From positions 1 to 34,229 of the forward strand of contig JAZUGR010000007.1 in assembly GCA_045641345.1 (NCBI GenBank): 34,229 bases of DNA, written 5' to 3'. Shown here in pieces: positions 7,681-14,486 of this stretch. The translations under genes were made by a program, and so were the position numbers. How positions within the stretch are numbered: position 1 is the first letter of the stretch; every line of letters starts with the position of its first letter. This DNA comes from Cacconaster sp045641345 (GTDB taxonomy: Bacteria > Bacteroidota > Bacteroidia > Bacteroidales > UBA932). The notes under the pieces were generated by a model. The model was given only the letters and a program-made list of their open reading frames with translations, was not told where the DNA came from and searched no databases.

Positions 7681-9178
7681 ATCCCAGTAATGTTTTTATT
7701 TCGGATGCCCCAAGAGTGGCATCTTCAATGTTTATGGTAGAAATATCCTCGCACTGCTCCTTTTTCATCCGCGAATTTGCACGTTCACGTATCTTCTCGT
7801 AAACTCGCTTGACCGTTCGAGCATTGGCGAAGCCTTCGACAGACGTTTTTTTCCTCTCCACCAATGTCAGTAGAGAATATACCCTATTGATCGCCTCCGG
7901 TGTCAGACAATACTTTTCCGCAGCGGCGAAACCGATGAATATTTCCAGCATCTCTTCGGAGGAATAATCATCAAAATGGAAAACCTTTTTAAAACGTGAG
8001 AGAAATCCTGTATTGGCCTGCTTGAAGAAAGCATCCATTTCTTTATCATATCCCGCCAGAATCACGATTATATCATTCCGATTATTCTCCATCAACGGAG
8101 TAAGCGTATCAATGACTTCACTTCCTATGTTGGCCCTGCTGCCCTGTGCATTCATCAGGGCATAAGCCTCATCGATGAACAATACACCCCCATAAGCTTC
8201 AAGAGTTGCAAGGCGGGCGATCTTTGCCGAGAAGCCAAGCCAGCCCGAAACCAGATTCGAGGCATCGGCTTCAACGTAGCAGCCGTTCGATATCACGCCC
8301 TGCTGTTTCAGGAGCCCGGCGACAAGTCTTGCCACCGTGGTTTTGCCCGTTCCCGGATTTCCTTTGAAAACGCAATTGAAAGACGTGTCAATATTGATTC
8401 CCGGATATTTCTCTTTGCGGAGCCTCTGGAAAGAGACATCATCAATGAAACTTACAATCTCTTTCTTGACAATGCCAAGGCCGATAAGATTTTGCAATTC
8501 ATTGAAATAATCAGTGTCCGGGTCATACTTGATCCGCTTGATTGACGGTTTCTGATCGCCCAGTTCCGAAATTATCGATAAAATTTCGTCTCTTACTGTC
8601 GGGTCAAATTCATCTGGCTTCGGTTTATTCTCGACAACTGCATCATCATTCGATGAAGGATTCTCAATATCCGCATAAAGTATCAGGACGATATCTTCTG
8701 CGTATCGGTCAACCTTATCAATATGTTGTCTGTTACCTATGGCATCAGTTTCTTTCATAACCGATGAAACTGACACCCAAAACAAATATACCCGTTGTAA
8801 TGCATCTCTATCCTTTGCACTTAATATACCTTCTTCCACGTGACCTTCTTTCACGTGAGCAATTACACTCCCGAGGCTCTCACGCACAGTTCGGTATAGC
8901 GAATTTTTATCATTATACGAAATAAGTTCGTCAACAAAATCACTTTGAGGTTCCAGCATCTCAAGGACTTTGTAAGAAGGTAATGAATCGGTGGAAAAAC
9001 ATCTCCGCAATTCAGGCATCTTGGCACATTGCAATGCGGACTTCACTTTTTCTTCAGGAAGTGCAAGCCCACGTATAGGTTCAAGTTCACATATACTGTT
9101 CCAATCCAGTTCTGCTCCACAATTGCTGCAAAATATATAATTCGGAGATATACGCGCCCCACAGTTATGGCAGTTCAT
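7667..9178 (-). CDS. AAA+ ATPase of the CbbX/CfxQ (SpoVK-like) type with N-terminal zinc ribbon
   Basis: 503 residues. An N-terminal zinc ribbon (Cys3, Cys6, Cys17, Cys20) is followed by a helical region of about 170 residues with no recognised domain. A single AAA+ module then starts near LIGLGIVKKEI (231-241). It has Walker A GNPGTGKTT at 273-281, Walker B VLFIDEAYAL around 332-341, sensor region IVILAGY (about 371-377), the arginine finger in FLSRF (Arg395), and an ANARTVKR block (about 451-458) typical of the CbbX subfamily. Relatives are hexameric remodellers such as the rubisco activase CbbX; there is no rubisco here, so another client is implied. The 14-base overlap with the HEPN/protease gene makes that protein the best candidate client or partner. 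Confidence 0.85.
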   Translation of the reverse strand: MNCHNCGARISPNYIFCSNCGAELDWNSICELEPIRGLALPEEKVKSALQCAKMPELRRCFSTDSLPSYKVLEMLEPQSDFVDELISYNDKNSLYRTVRESLGSVIAHVKEGHVEEGILSAKDRDALQRVYLFWVSVSSVMKETDAIGNRQHIDKVDRYAEDIVLILYADIENPSSNDDAVVENKPKPDEFDPTVRDEILSIISELGDQKPSIKRIKYDPDTDYFNELQNLIGLGIVKKEIVSFIDDVSFQRLRKEKYPGINIDTSFNCVFKGNPGTGKTTVARLVAGLLKQQGVISNGCYVEADASNLVSGWLGFSAKIARLATLEAYGGVLFIDEAYALMNAQGSRANIGSEVIDTLTPLMENNRNDIIVILAGYDKEMDAFFKQANTGFLSRFKKVFHFDDYSSEEMLEIFIGFAAAEKYCLTPEAINRVYSLLTLVERKKTSVEGFANARTVKRVYEKIRERANSRMKKEQCEDISTINIEDATLGASEIKTLLGYDGY

Positions 9179-9206
9179 ATTCTAACTTGAGTAAACTTTG
9201 ATATTA

Positions 9207-9696
9207 TTAAAAATCATCCTGCTTGCTATTATTCGTATAGGGTATCGGCAAATTGCGGATTCGTAATTTTGTGATTTCCCATTCACCGTAATCATACTTT
9301 TCACAGCCATCCCAATCACACTGCATATCTATCAATTGAAAAGCTGTAGTATATTTGCTAATTTATCGCCATTCGATATTTTTTGGTTATACCACTTTGT
9401 ACGATGCAGTTAATATGGCCACGATTGTCCGTATCAAGTTCCCAATTGGTATCTTTTTGATTGTAATTCACTCCTTCATCATCAATTACAGTAGGATCCC
9501 ATAGTGTCATATGGCAATCACTTCTTGACGTGTTTTCAAACACCAAGTCTATATAAACGTTGGCGTCTTCCTGATAGCATCTTTTCACAGACACTTTCAA
9601 GCCAGAGAGTTCACTTTCAATACGAACTTGCCCAAATGAAACAAGCGGTAAACATAGCGCGCAAATAAATATTTGCAATTTTTTCACCATCGTCAA
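9207..9696 (-). pseudogene. Small secreted protein, paralog 1, interrupted by a one-base frameshift
   Basis: The intact frame (9358-9696) encodes a signal peptide (MVKKLQIFICALCLPLVSFGQ) and the first two thirds of the small secreted family: VSVKRCYQEDANVYIDLVFENTS, DDEGVNYNQKD, ITKKYRMAIN, then TAG. Directly after the stop, in another frame, the sequence resumes family homology as KYTTAFQLIDMQCDWDGCEK and then a segment ending LRIRNLPIPYTNNSKQDDF, stopping at 9207. This aligns with YATEF and the EIKHIPIT tail of the paralogs. Restoring one base near 9350-9356 would give a protein of about 162 residues, equal to its relatives. It is either a real pseudogene or an assembly error in an AT-rich stretch. 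Confidence 0.8.
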
Positions 9697-9705
9697 AAAT
9701 TTAAG

Positions 9706-11382
9706 TTAAAACATATTTCTTAATATTCGCTCGGCTTTTGCATCACCCTTGTCTGCCGCCTTCTGATACCATATTTCCGCTTCAGAGCGGCTTTTTGGGA
9801 CGCCTCTTCCTCCGTGATACATTTCCGCCACGGGGAAGAAAGCTTTGACATATCCGATGTCCGCGAGAGGTTTCAGATATTCGAAAGCCTTCTGATAGTT
9901 CTTCTCTACTCCATTCCCTGAATAATACATCATCCCTACCTTGTATTTTGCATCATTATCGCCCTCCGCAGCCCTGGTTTCAAGCGACTTTATCGGAGAT
10001 TCCACAGGTGCGACAGAAGAATGTCCGGCATTGGCAGCTCGAACATCAACATTGTCTTCGTCTTTGGCGATGGGAGCATTTTCGTTCCTGGCAGGTTTCG
10101 TATCCGGCACAGGCGCCGCCGATGGCGCTGTCGCAGCTCCGATTTTCGGGGTTGCGGCTTTAGACTTCACAGGCTGCTTTACAGCCGGTACCGGAGGCTG
10201 GACTTCAACCTGTTCATTGCGTTCAGTGCCTGCATTCTTCTCGGCAACTCTTCCGCGGGACAATGAGAATACGGAGATAATAATTGCGAGAATGACAGCA
10301 ACTGCTACAAAACCGATAATTGTCTTTGAGTTGCGCGGCTCGGGTCGGTTCAGCCCGGAATTGCGAATTGCCGTGTCAACAGCTTTTGCGGAAGGGTTCA
10401 CGGATGCCGCACTGCCAAATGAAGAAAAAGCCGATGATGCGGCATAACGGCTGCTGTCTTCGATTTCAAAAATACGAGAAAGATAGAAATCCGTTTCGGG
10501 ATCCCCGCTTAATTTGCCGGGGCGGGCCACTATCGCCTCCAATGCTTTCCTGAAGGGCCTGAGCCATTGGGAGACATCTCTCGCAGAGAACCTTTCAAGA
10601 AACTCCGCCGCAGCGTCATACTTTTCCTCGAACACATACTCCATACAATTCAATACCAACGCATTGTTGCAGGACTGTTCGTCCCACTGGGAAAGACGAT
10701 GCATCGCTTTGCCAGCCTCGGCACGCTGACCGTTCTTTATGAATGCGAGGCATACCCAGAATGTCCTCCAATAATTGTCTGAAGACGCATCATTGAAAAT
10801 TTTGATACAAGCGGACGGATTGTCGATAGCCGTAATCATCCATAGATAAAACTGGACCTGATCATCTTCGATGTCAGAAAGGGGCTCCAGCTTGGAACGA
10901 TAATTTCTCAAGTCAATATCTTTGGAATTGGCAGCAATTTGAGATTTGATGTAATCCAATGTAATTCTGTCGGCATTTGACAATTGAGCCCTGTCAGAAT
11001 ATGATTTCCTGACATATTCTTCAACTTCCCGCTTCTGCTGATCTGTCAGCTCCAATTCATGCGCCCTCGCGTCCAACTCCAAACGGGCTTTGACCGGAAT
11101 AAGACCATTCTTTATTTTTTCACGGCATAAATTTTTATATTCTTCCTTTCTGGCAGGCAATGTGTGTTCGATTTCACTTTTTCCGACGAAAACATTGGTA
11201 ATATTGCTTATCGTGTCGTGGGAATCAGTATTCGTATGCGTCCCCCTGTCTATGACGATGCTCTGATCTGAAATCGATGGAGCATTCTCATGCAAATCCT
11301 TACCACAAGCACCACAATATTTACCACCTTCCACCTCTTTTCCGTATAAGGAGCAATCCTTATTGATACAATATTTGCCCAT
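9706..11382 (-). CDS. Zinc-ribbon membrane protein with C-terminal Sel1-like repeats
   Basis: 558 residues. The N terminus is a zinc ribbon (Cys5, Cys10, Cys23, Cys26). A polar linker (about 40-70) leads to a helical domain containing EYKNLCREKIKNGLIPVKAR and LELTDQQKREVEEYV, resembling short regulatory helical repeats in bacterial signalling proteins. An all-helical, TPR-like middle follows. One transmembrane helix lies at about 354-374 (TIIGFVAVAVILAIIISVF), then a Pro/Ala-rich linker (about 390-460), and at least two Sel1-like repeats at about 467-556 (YKVGMMYYSGNGVEKNYQKA; AEMYHGGRGVPKSRSEAEIW). By topology the zinc ribbon would be cytoplasmic and the Sel1 repeats periplasmic, which could link the system to the small secreted proteins. 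It lies one base from the SPFH-like gene. Confidence 0.8.
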   Translation of the reverse strand: MGKYCINKDCSLYGKEVEGGKYCGACGKDLHENAPSISDQSIVIDRGTHTNTDSHDTISNITNVFVGKSEIEHTLPARKEEYKNLCREKIKNGLIPVKARLELDARAHELELTDQQKREVEEYVRKSYSDRAQLSNADRITLDYIKSQIAANSKDIDLRNYRSKLEPLSDIEDDQVQFYLWMITAIDNPSACIKIFNDASSDNYWRTFWVCLAFIKNGQRAEAGKAMHRLSQWDEQSCNNALVLNCMEYVFEEKYDAAAEFLERFSARDVSQWLRPFRKALEAIVARPGKLSGDPETDFYLSRIFEIEDSSRYAASSAFSSFGSAASVNPSAKAVDTAIRNSGLNRPEPRNSKTIIGFVAVAVILAIIISVFSLSRGRVAEKNAGTERNEQVEVQPPVPAVKQPVKSKAATPKIGAATAPSAAPVPDTKPARNENAPIAKDEDNVDVRAANAGHSSVAPVESPIKSLETRAAEGDNDAKYKVGMMYYSGNGVEKNYQKAFEYLKPLADIGYVKAFFPVAEMYHGGRGVPKSRSEAEIWYQKAADKGDAKAERILRNMF

Positions 11383-11383
11383 C

Positions 11384-13363
11384 TCAGTCTTTTTGTATCA
11401 ATGATACCCCGCATTGTCCGCAGACTTTATCCGTCAGCGATATTTCAGCTCCGCAGCAAGGGCATTCCAGTACAGCCTGCCCCTTCTTTTTCGCAGTTCC
11501 GGCAGCAGTCGCTTTGGTGGTATATTCCAATGCCTTATCGGTAGTATGGTCAACTCTTGACTGCTGGTATTTCGCATCCTCCCTGTAATCACGGGCGGTC
11601 CTTGCCATTTTTTCGACCTGTGCTCCGGCAGCAACAGCATTTGATGTGACTACTGTCTTCAAAAAATCATACAACTTATCCTGCCCATGTTCGTGACGCA
11701 GTTTTTCCTCTTCACGTTCACGTTCTAATTTTGCTAAATATTCCTCCTGGAGACGTGCTTTCTCCCTATATAATTCCTCATCTTTGTGTGATGTCACAGC
11801 GCCGGCCCAGGCCTCGGAAAGGTTTTCCGCCTTTTCCGCAATGAGCTGTTCGGCCGACATTTTTTCATTGTGGGCATATTTGTCCAGGGCGATAGTTCTG
11901 GCAAATTCATTTTCTTCTCTTTTTGTCTTTCGCGTTATCTCTTCCGCCTGTTCGTCCATAGCAAGAGCCAATTCCATCCGACGCTTTTGCTCCTCGAACG
12001 CTCTGTCTGCAGCAGACTTCTCTTTACCTGCATTATACTCATCCAAATCTCTCAATTCATCCAATTTGATTTTCGCGCGAACCCTTTCATCTTCAAGCTT
12101 TTTCATTTCCAACCCAGATGCCTTCTCGTATATTTTTTCGTCCGCTTCGATTTGCGCAAGGCGCAAGGAGTACAATGACGCAATCTTTGCCTTTGCAGTT
12201 TCATCAACTGAAGCTATTTCCAGCAACTCCCTCTGTGTCCTGTCGTCAGTTTTCCGTTTGAAGACCTTGTAAGCGAGAGCCATTGCAAAGGCATGCAACT
12301 CATCATCTTTAAGCAATGAATCTCTATTTACATCTGCAAGAGCGGCCCTTAATTCCGCATCGTTTTTCGTCGAATTAATTTTGGCGGCATTGTTTTCACG
12401 TGCAAGCCGGTTCTCAAATTCATTGGTGCGGTGCAGGAAATCCAACTCTTTTTCAGTGCAGTACAATTCCTGCGTCAATGCTCTGAATCTGTCAATCGCT
12501 TCGTTGGAACAAGCTATCTCGTCAATTCGGACCAGTTCAAGTCCATATCCGAGGCCACGCATTTCTGACAACCTCGAAAAGATTCTATTTCTGGCACTTT
12601 CGCTAATTCCATAATCATCAATTTCTTCAGAACGGAGTTCCTCCTGCAGAACGTTCCTGACATATACTTCAAGAGCTTTTTGAATATCAATGATGGATAC
12701 CGACCGCTTGATTGCAAGAAAAACTTTTATAAACTGAGTGAAATCGGTTATCCGCAAGCTCGCCTGAAGGGCCATATCGGCATCAAGGGTTTTCGTCCGT
12801 ATCTTGATTGGCTTGAGCTCCGGCCTACCATCGGCACTTTCACCCATTCCGTAATATGTCTGGAAACTTATGTCGCGTTTCAGATAAATGGCGATGATGG
12901 AGTTTTCGTTCAGTTTTGAAATGATGTCCTCTATCTCCCTTTCTCTTCTGCTATCAGCCTCTTGATCATTCCATTTCCTGCCCTTGATAAACCTGATAAA
13001 TCCTTCCAGAATCCTGGCTGCCTTCCCAGGCATTTGTTCGTTTATCAAATAATCGGAAACGAAATGATAGGTGCCTCCATCAAGCTGCAACCTCTCAACC
13101 CCATCAACATATACGAGAGCCGTAACGCCCGGCTGAAGAACCAATCCCGAAAGGGTTCTTAAGTTGATAAAATCAATTTCACTAATTTCTCGCGCCACCT
13201 CATTCTCGGAGATGCTCCACATAGCCATATGTCTGAGACGATCAAGTCCATTGTCCTGCATGGCATCGGCAGGAGAAATCAATCTTGCTCCACAGTTGGT
13301 GCAAAAATTCTGAACTTCATTCACCGGACTTTTACATTGAGGGCATATCATAGCGGTTTCCAT
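11384..13363 (-). CDS. SPFH/band-7-like coiled-coil protein with zinc ribbons at both ends (first gene of operon)
   Basis: 659 residues from the ATG at 13363; a frame extension to 13405 would need a TTG start inside a terminator run and was rejected. The N-terminal zinc ribbon (Cys7, Cys10, Cys21, Cys24) is followed by an SPFH-like domain at about 65-290: LVLQPGVTALVYVDGVERLQLDGGTYHF, MALQASLRITDFTQFIKVF and LVRIDEIACSNEAIDRF match the start, middle and end of this scaffold fold (written with gaps). A very long charged coiled coil spans about 385-560. A C-terminal zinc ribbon (Cys634, Cys637, Cys648, Cys651) ends the protein. SPFH proteins form large oligomeric rings or cages, often on membranes. 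No transmembrane helix is seen here. I infer a scaffold that recruits the other zinc-ribbon partners. Confidence 0.75.
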   Translation of the reverse strand: METAMICPQCKSPVNEVQNFCTNCGARLISPADAMQDNGLDRLRHMAMWSISENEVAREISEIDFINLRTLSGLVLQPGVTALVYVDGVERLQLDGGTYHFVSDYLINEQMPGKAARILEGFIRFIKGRKWNDQEADSRREREIEDIISKLNENSIIAIYLKRDISFQTYYGMGESADGRPELKPIKIRTKTLDADMALQASLRITDFTQFIKVFLAIKRSVSIIDIQKALEVYVRNVLQEELRSEEIDDYGISESARNRIFSRLSEMRGLGYGLELVRIDEIACSNEAIDRFRALTQELYCTEKELDFLHRTNEFENRLARENNAAKINSTKNDAELRAALADVNRDSLLKDDELHAFAMALAYKVFKRKTDDRTQRELLEIASVDETAKAKIASLYSLRLAQIEADEKIYEKASGLEMKKLEDERVRAKIKLDELRDLDEYNAGKEKSAADRAFEEQKRRMELALAMDEQAEEITRKTKREENEFARTIALDKYAHNEKMSAEQLIAEKAENLSEAWAGAVTSHKDEELYREKARLQEEYLAKLEREREEEKLRHEHGQDKLYDFLKTVVTSNAVAAGAQVEKMARTARDYREDAKYQQSRVDHTTDKALEYTTKATAAGTAKKKGQAVLECPCCGAEISLTDKVCGQCGVSLIQKD

Positions 13364-13403
13364 TGTTATGCTATGTCCGGCACACCCCTTTCCGGACAGA
13401 TAC

Positions 13404-13495
13404 AAAAAAAAGACGTGGGAGTCTTACTTTTTGCCTACCCCGAACTCAGGCCTTCGCTGCCCTCTTGGAGGATAAGCAACGTAACTGCCCACGTC
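13404..13495 (-). terminator. Long-loop intrinsic terminator or attenuator before the operon start codon
   Basis: The perfect 8-base stem GACGTGGG/CCCACGTC (13495-13488 with 13419-13412) closes a 68-base structured loop containing a CCTC-CAA-GAGG hairpin, and is followed at once by eight T on the minus strand. Its placement just ahead of the first gene suggests that most transcripts may stop here unless it is bypassed. Confidence 0.5.
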
Positions 13496-13690
13496 AGGGA
13501 TGATATACAGATTTATCTGCGCCAGAACAGCGACACAGATGACTGAATCGTCATCACTACATAGGACGCTATCGTTGCCGCATCTTCTCCAAGATCAAAT
13601 TGCGAAGTTTGAGTTCAGAAGATAAACGTCAGTAACGTCTTCAGTATGTCTGCCACACCCCTCTGCATCGGTATGCAGAAAGGCTCAGCA
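13404..13690 (-). ncRNA. Long structured leader or independent small RNA upstream of the operon
   Basis: About 285 bases lie between a -7 box (13694-13701) and a terminator-like run of eight T (13411-13404 on the minus strand), 40 bases before the operon ATG. No protein is supported in it. Several stems are visible: 13662-13679 (TCTGCAT/ATGCAGA, tetraloop), 13618-13642 (GAAG/CTTC with inner ACGT pairs), 13538-13555 (GATGAC/GTCATC), 13508-13519 (CAGAT/ATCTG) and a long-range closing stem GACGTGGG (13495-13488) with CCCACGTC (13419-13412). It could be an attenuator-type leader of the operon or a separate RNA such as a 6S-like or undescribed species. I could not match it to a family. Confidence 0.45.
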
Positions 13691-13693
13691 CCA

Positions 13694-13701
13694 CAAAGTT
13701 A
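13694..13701 (-). promoter_or_regulatory. Bacteroidetes -7 box TAACTTTG, likely operon or small-RNA promoter
   Basis: Full match to TAnnTTTG on the minus strand. An A-rich tract lies upstream (minus-strand view of 13708-13715), but no TTG is at the usual -33 distance. It gives a start near 13688. Confidence 0.5.
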
Positions 13702-13778
13702 TCAATCTTTTTTTTAAATCCCTTATGTAACGGCCGGTTTTTACAAAAAAACGAATTCAACCAAATCAGAATCTGTCA

Positions 13779-13863
13779 GGATGAAGAATATCTTTCCCCT
13801 GAGGGCACTTTGTCTGAAAGACCGCGGAGCGCCGTGCCTGAAGGGAAAAGATATTCTTCGTCC
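13779..13863. repeat. Long imperfect palindrome (about 85 bases)
   Basis: Left arm 13779-13798 and right arm 13843-13863 are inverted copies with about two differences (core GAAGAATATCTTT). Inside, AGGGCAC (13802-13808) pairs with GTGCCT (13834-13839), and GTCT with AGAC near the tip. It lies just outside the AT-rich operon and next to a transposase remnant, so it may be a MITE-like or element-end structure. Confidence 0.75.
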
Positions 13864-13958
13864 AACAAGACACCCGATTTCCACCAATCCGTCAGGAATT
13901 GCGGCAATCCGTAATTTGACCAATCCTGTCAGCCTGGCCGACTTCGACAGAGGGGGGG

Positions 13959-14069
13959 GCCGAAGCTCAGAAACTGGGTGTGCCAATCGAAACGATTGCA
14001 AAGGGTACCGGCCTGCCGGCCACGGAGATTGTTCCGCGGCCGTTTTTGCAGAAATCCTTACATTTGTAA
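13959..14069 (+). pseudogene. Remnant of the C-terminal tail of a PD-(D/E)XK (Rpn-type) transposase/nuclease family protein
   Basis: From codon 13959 the frame reads AEAQKLGVPIETIAKGTGLP, then ATEIVPRPFLQKSLHL and a stop at 14069. The GxPIETIAKxTGLxxxEI pattern is the characteristic C-terminal helix-turn-helix-like tail of Rpn-family recombination-promoting nucleases and putative transposases. No catalytic domain precedes it; directly upstream is a run of eight G (13952-13959) and unrelated sequence, so only the tail survives. Its 3' end overlaps the promoter of the rhodanese gene. Confidence 0.55.
14059..14066 (+). promoter_or_regulatory. Bacteroidetes -7 box TACATTTG for the rhodanese gene
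   Basis: Full match to TAnnTTTG, 24 bases before the ATG at 14091. It lies within the end of the transposase-tail remnant. Confidence 0.55.
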
Positions 14070-14090
14070 AATCAAAATAACTTGAAGGCC

Positions 14091-14486
14091 ATGAAAAAGT
14101 TTGCTGCATTTATTTCGGCGCTGTTGCTGCCATTTGCGATGGGAGCCCACGACAATATGACTCCCGGGCAGTTCAAGAAACTCATCGAGACCCCCGGCGT
14201 GCAGATAGTCGACGTGCGCACAATGGCCGAATACATCGACGGGCATATCGAGGGATCGATACTTTTGAACGTCAAGGATTCTCTCTTCAAGGAAACGGCT
14301 CTGCAGAAACTCTCGAAAGACACCCCGGTAGCCCTCTACTGTAAGAGCGGCCGCAGGAGCCTCAAGGCCTACAACATCCTGGAAGACGAGGGATACCGCG
14401 TCTATAACCTCGAATCAGGTCTTGCCGGGTGGCTGCGCGAAGGGTTCCCGCTCGTAAAGGAGGATCTTACCCTGCTCAAGCCGTGA
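14091..14486 (+). CDS. Secreted single-domain rhodanese-like sulfurtransferase
   Basis: 131 residues. The ATG at 14091 gives a clean signal peptide (MKKFAAFISALLLPFAMGAH); a TTG three codons upstream is less likely. The rhodanese domain follows: VQIVDVRTMAEYIDGHIEGSILL, then the active-site loop LYCKSGRRS with catalytic Cys84, and GYRVYNLESGLAGWL. Rhodaneses carry a persulfide on this Cys and transfer sulfur to thiol acceptors or cyanide; the periplasmic partner is not indicated. The last 11 bases overlap the 3' end of the convergent PaaK-like gene, so there is no separate terminator between them. Confidence 0.9.
   Translation: MKKFAAFISALLLPFAMGAHDNMTPGQFKKLIETPGVQIVDVRTMAEYIDGHIEGSILLNVKDSLFKETALQKLSKDTPVALYCKSGRRSLKAYNILEDEGYRVYNLESGLAGWLREGFPLVKEDLTLLKP

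Noticed and set aside
13364..13405. N-terminal extension of the SPFH-like protein to a TTG start at 13405
   Set aside because: The first codons would lie at the terminator's T run; the ATG at 13363 places the zinc ribbon at the N terminus as in its operon partners.
13430..13460. CCCGAACTCAGG resembling a 5S rRNA motif on the plus strand
   Set aside because: The rest of the sequence does not fold or read as 5S rRNA; taken as coincidence within the leader structure.
13404..13701. Identification of the leader as 6S, SRP, tmRNA or RNase P RNA
   Set aside because: No hallmark of SRP, tmRNA or RNase P was found, and 6S cannot be judged without a covariance search, so no family name was assigned.
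13780..14080. 99-codon plus-strand frame across the palindrome and transposase remnant
   Set aside because: The frame is not that of the recognisable Rpn-type tail, and the translation has no family resemblance.
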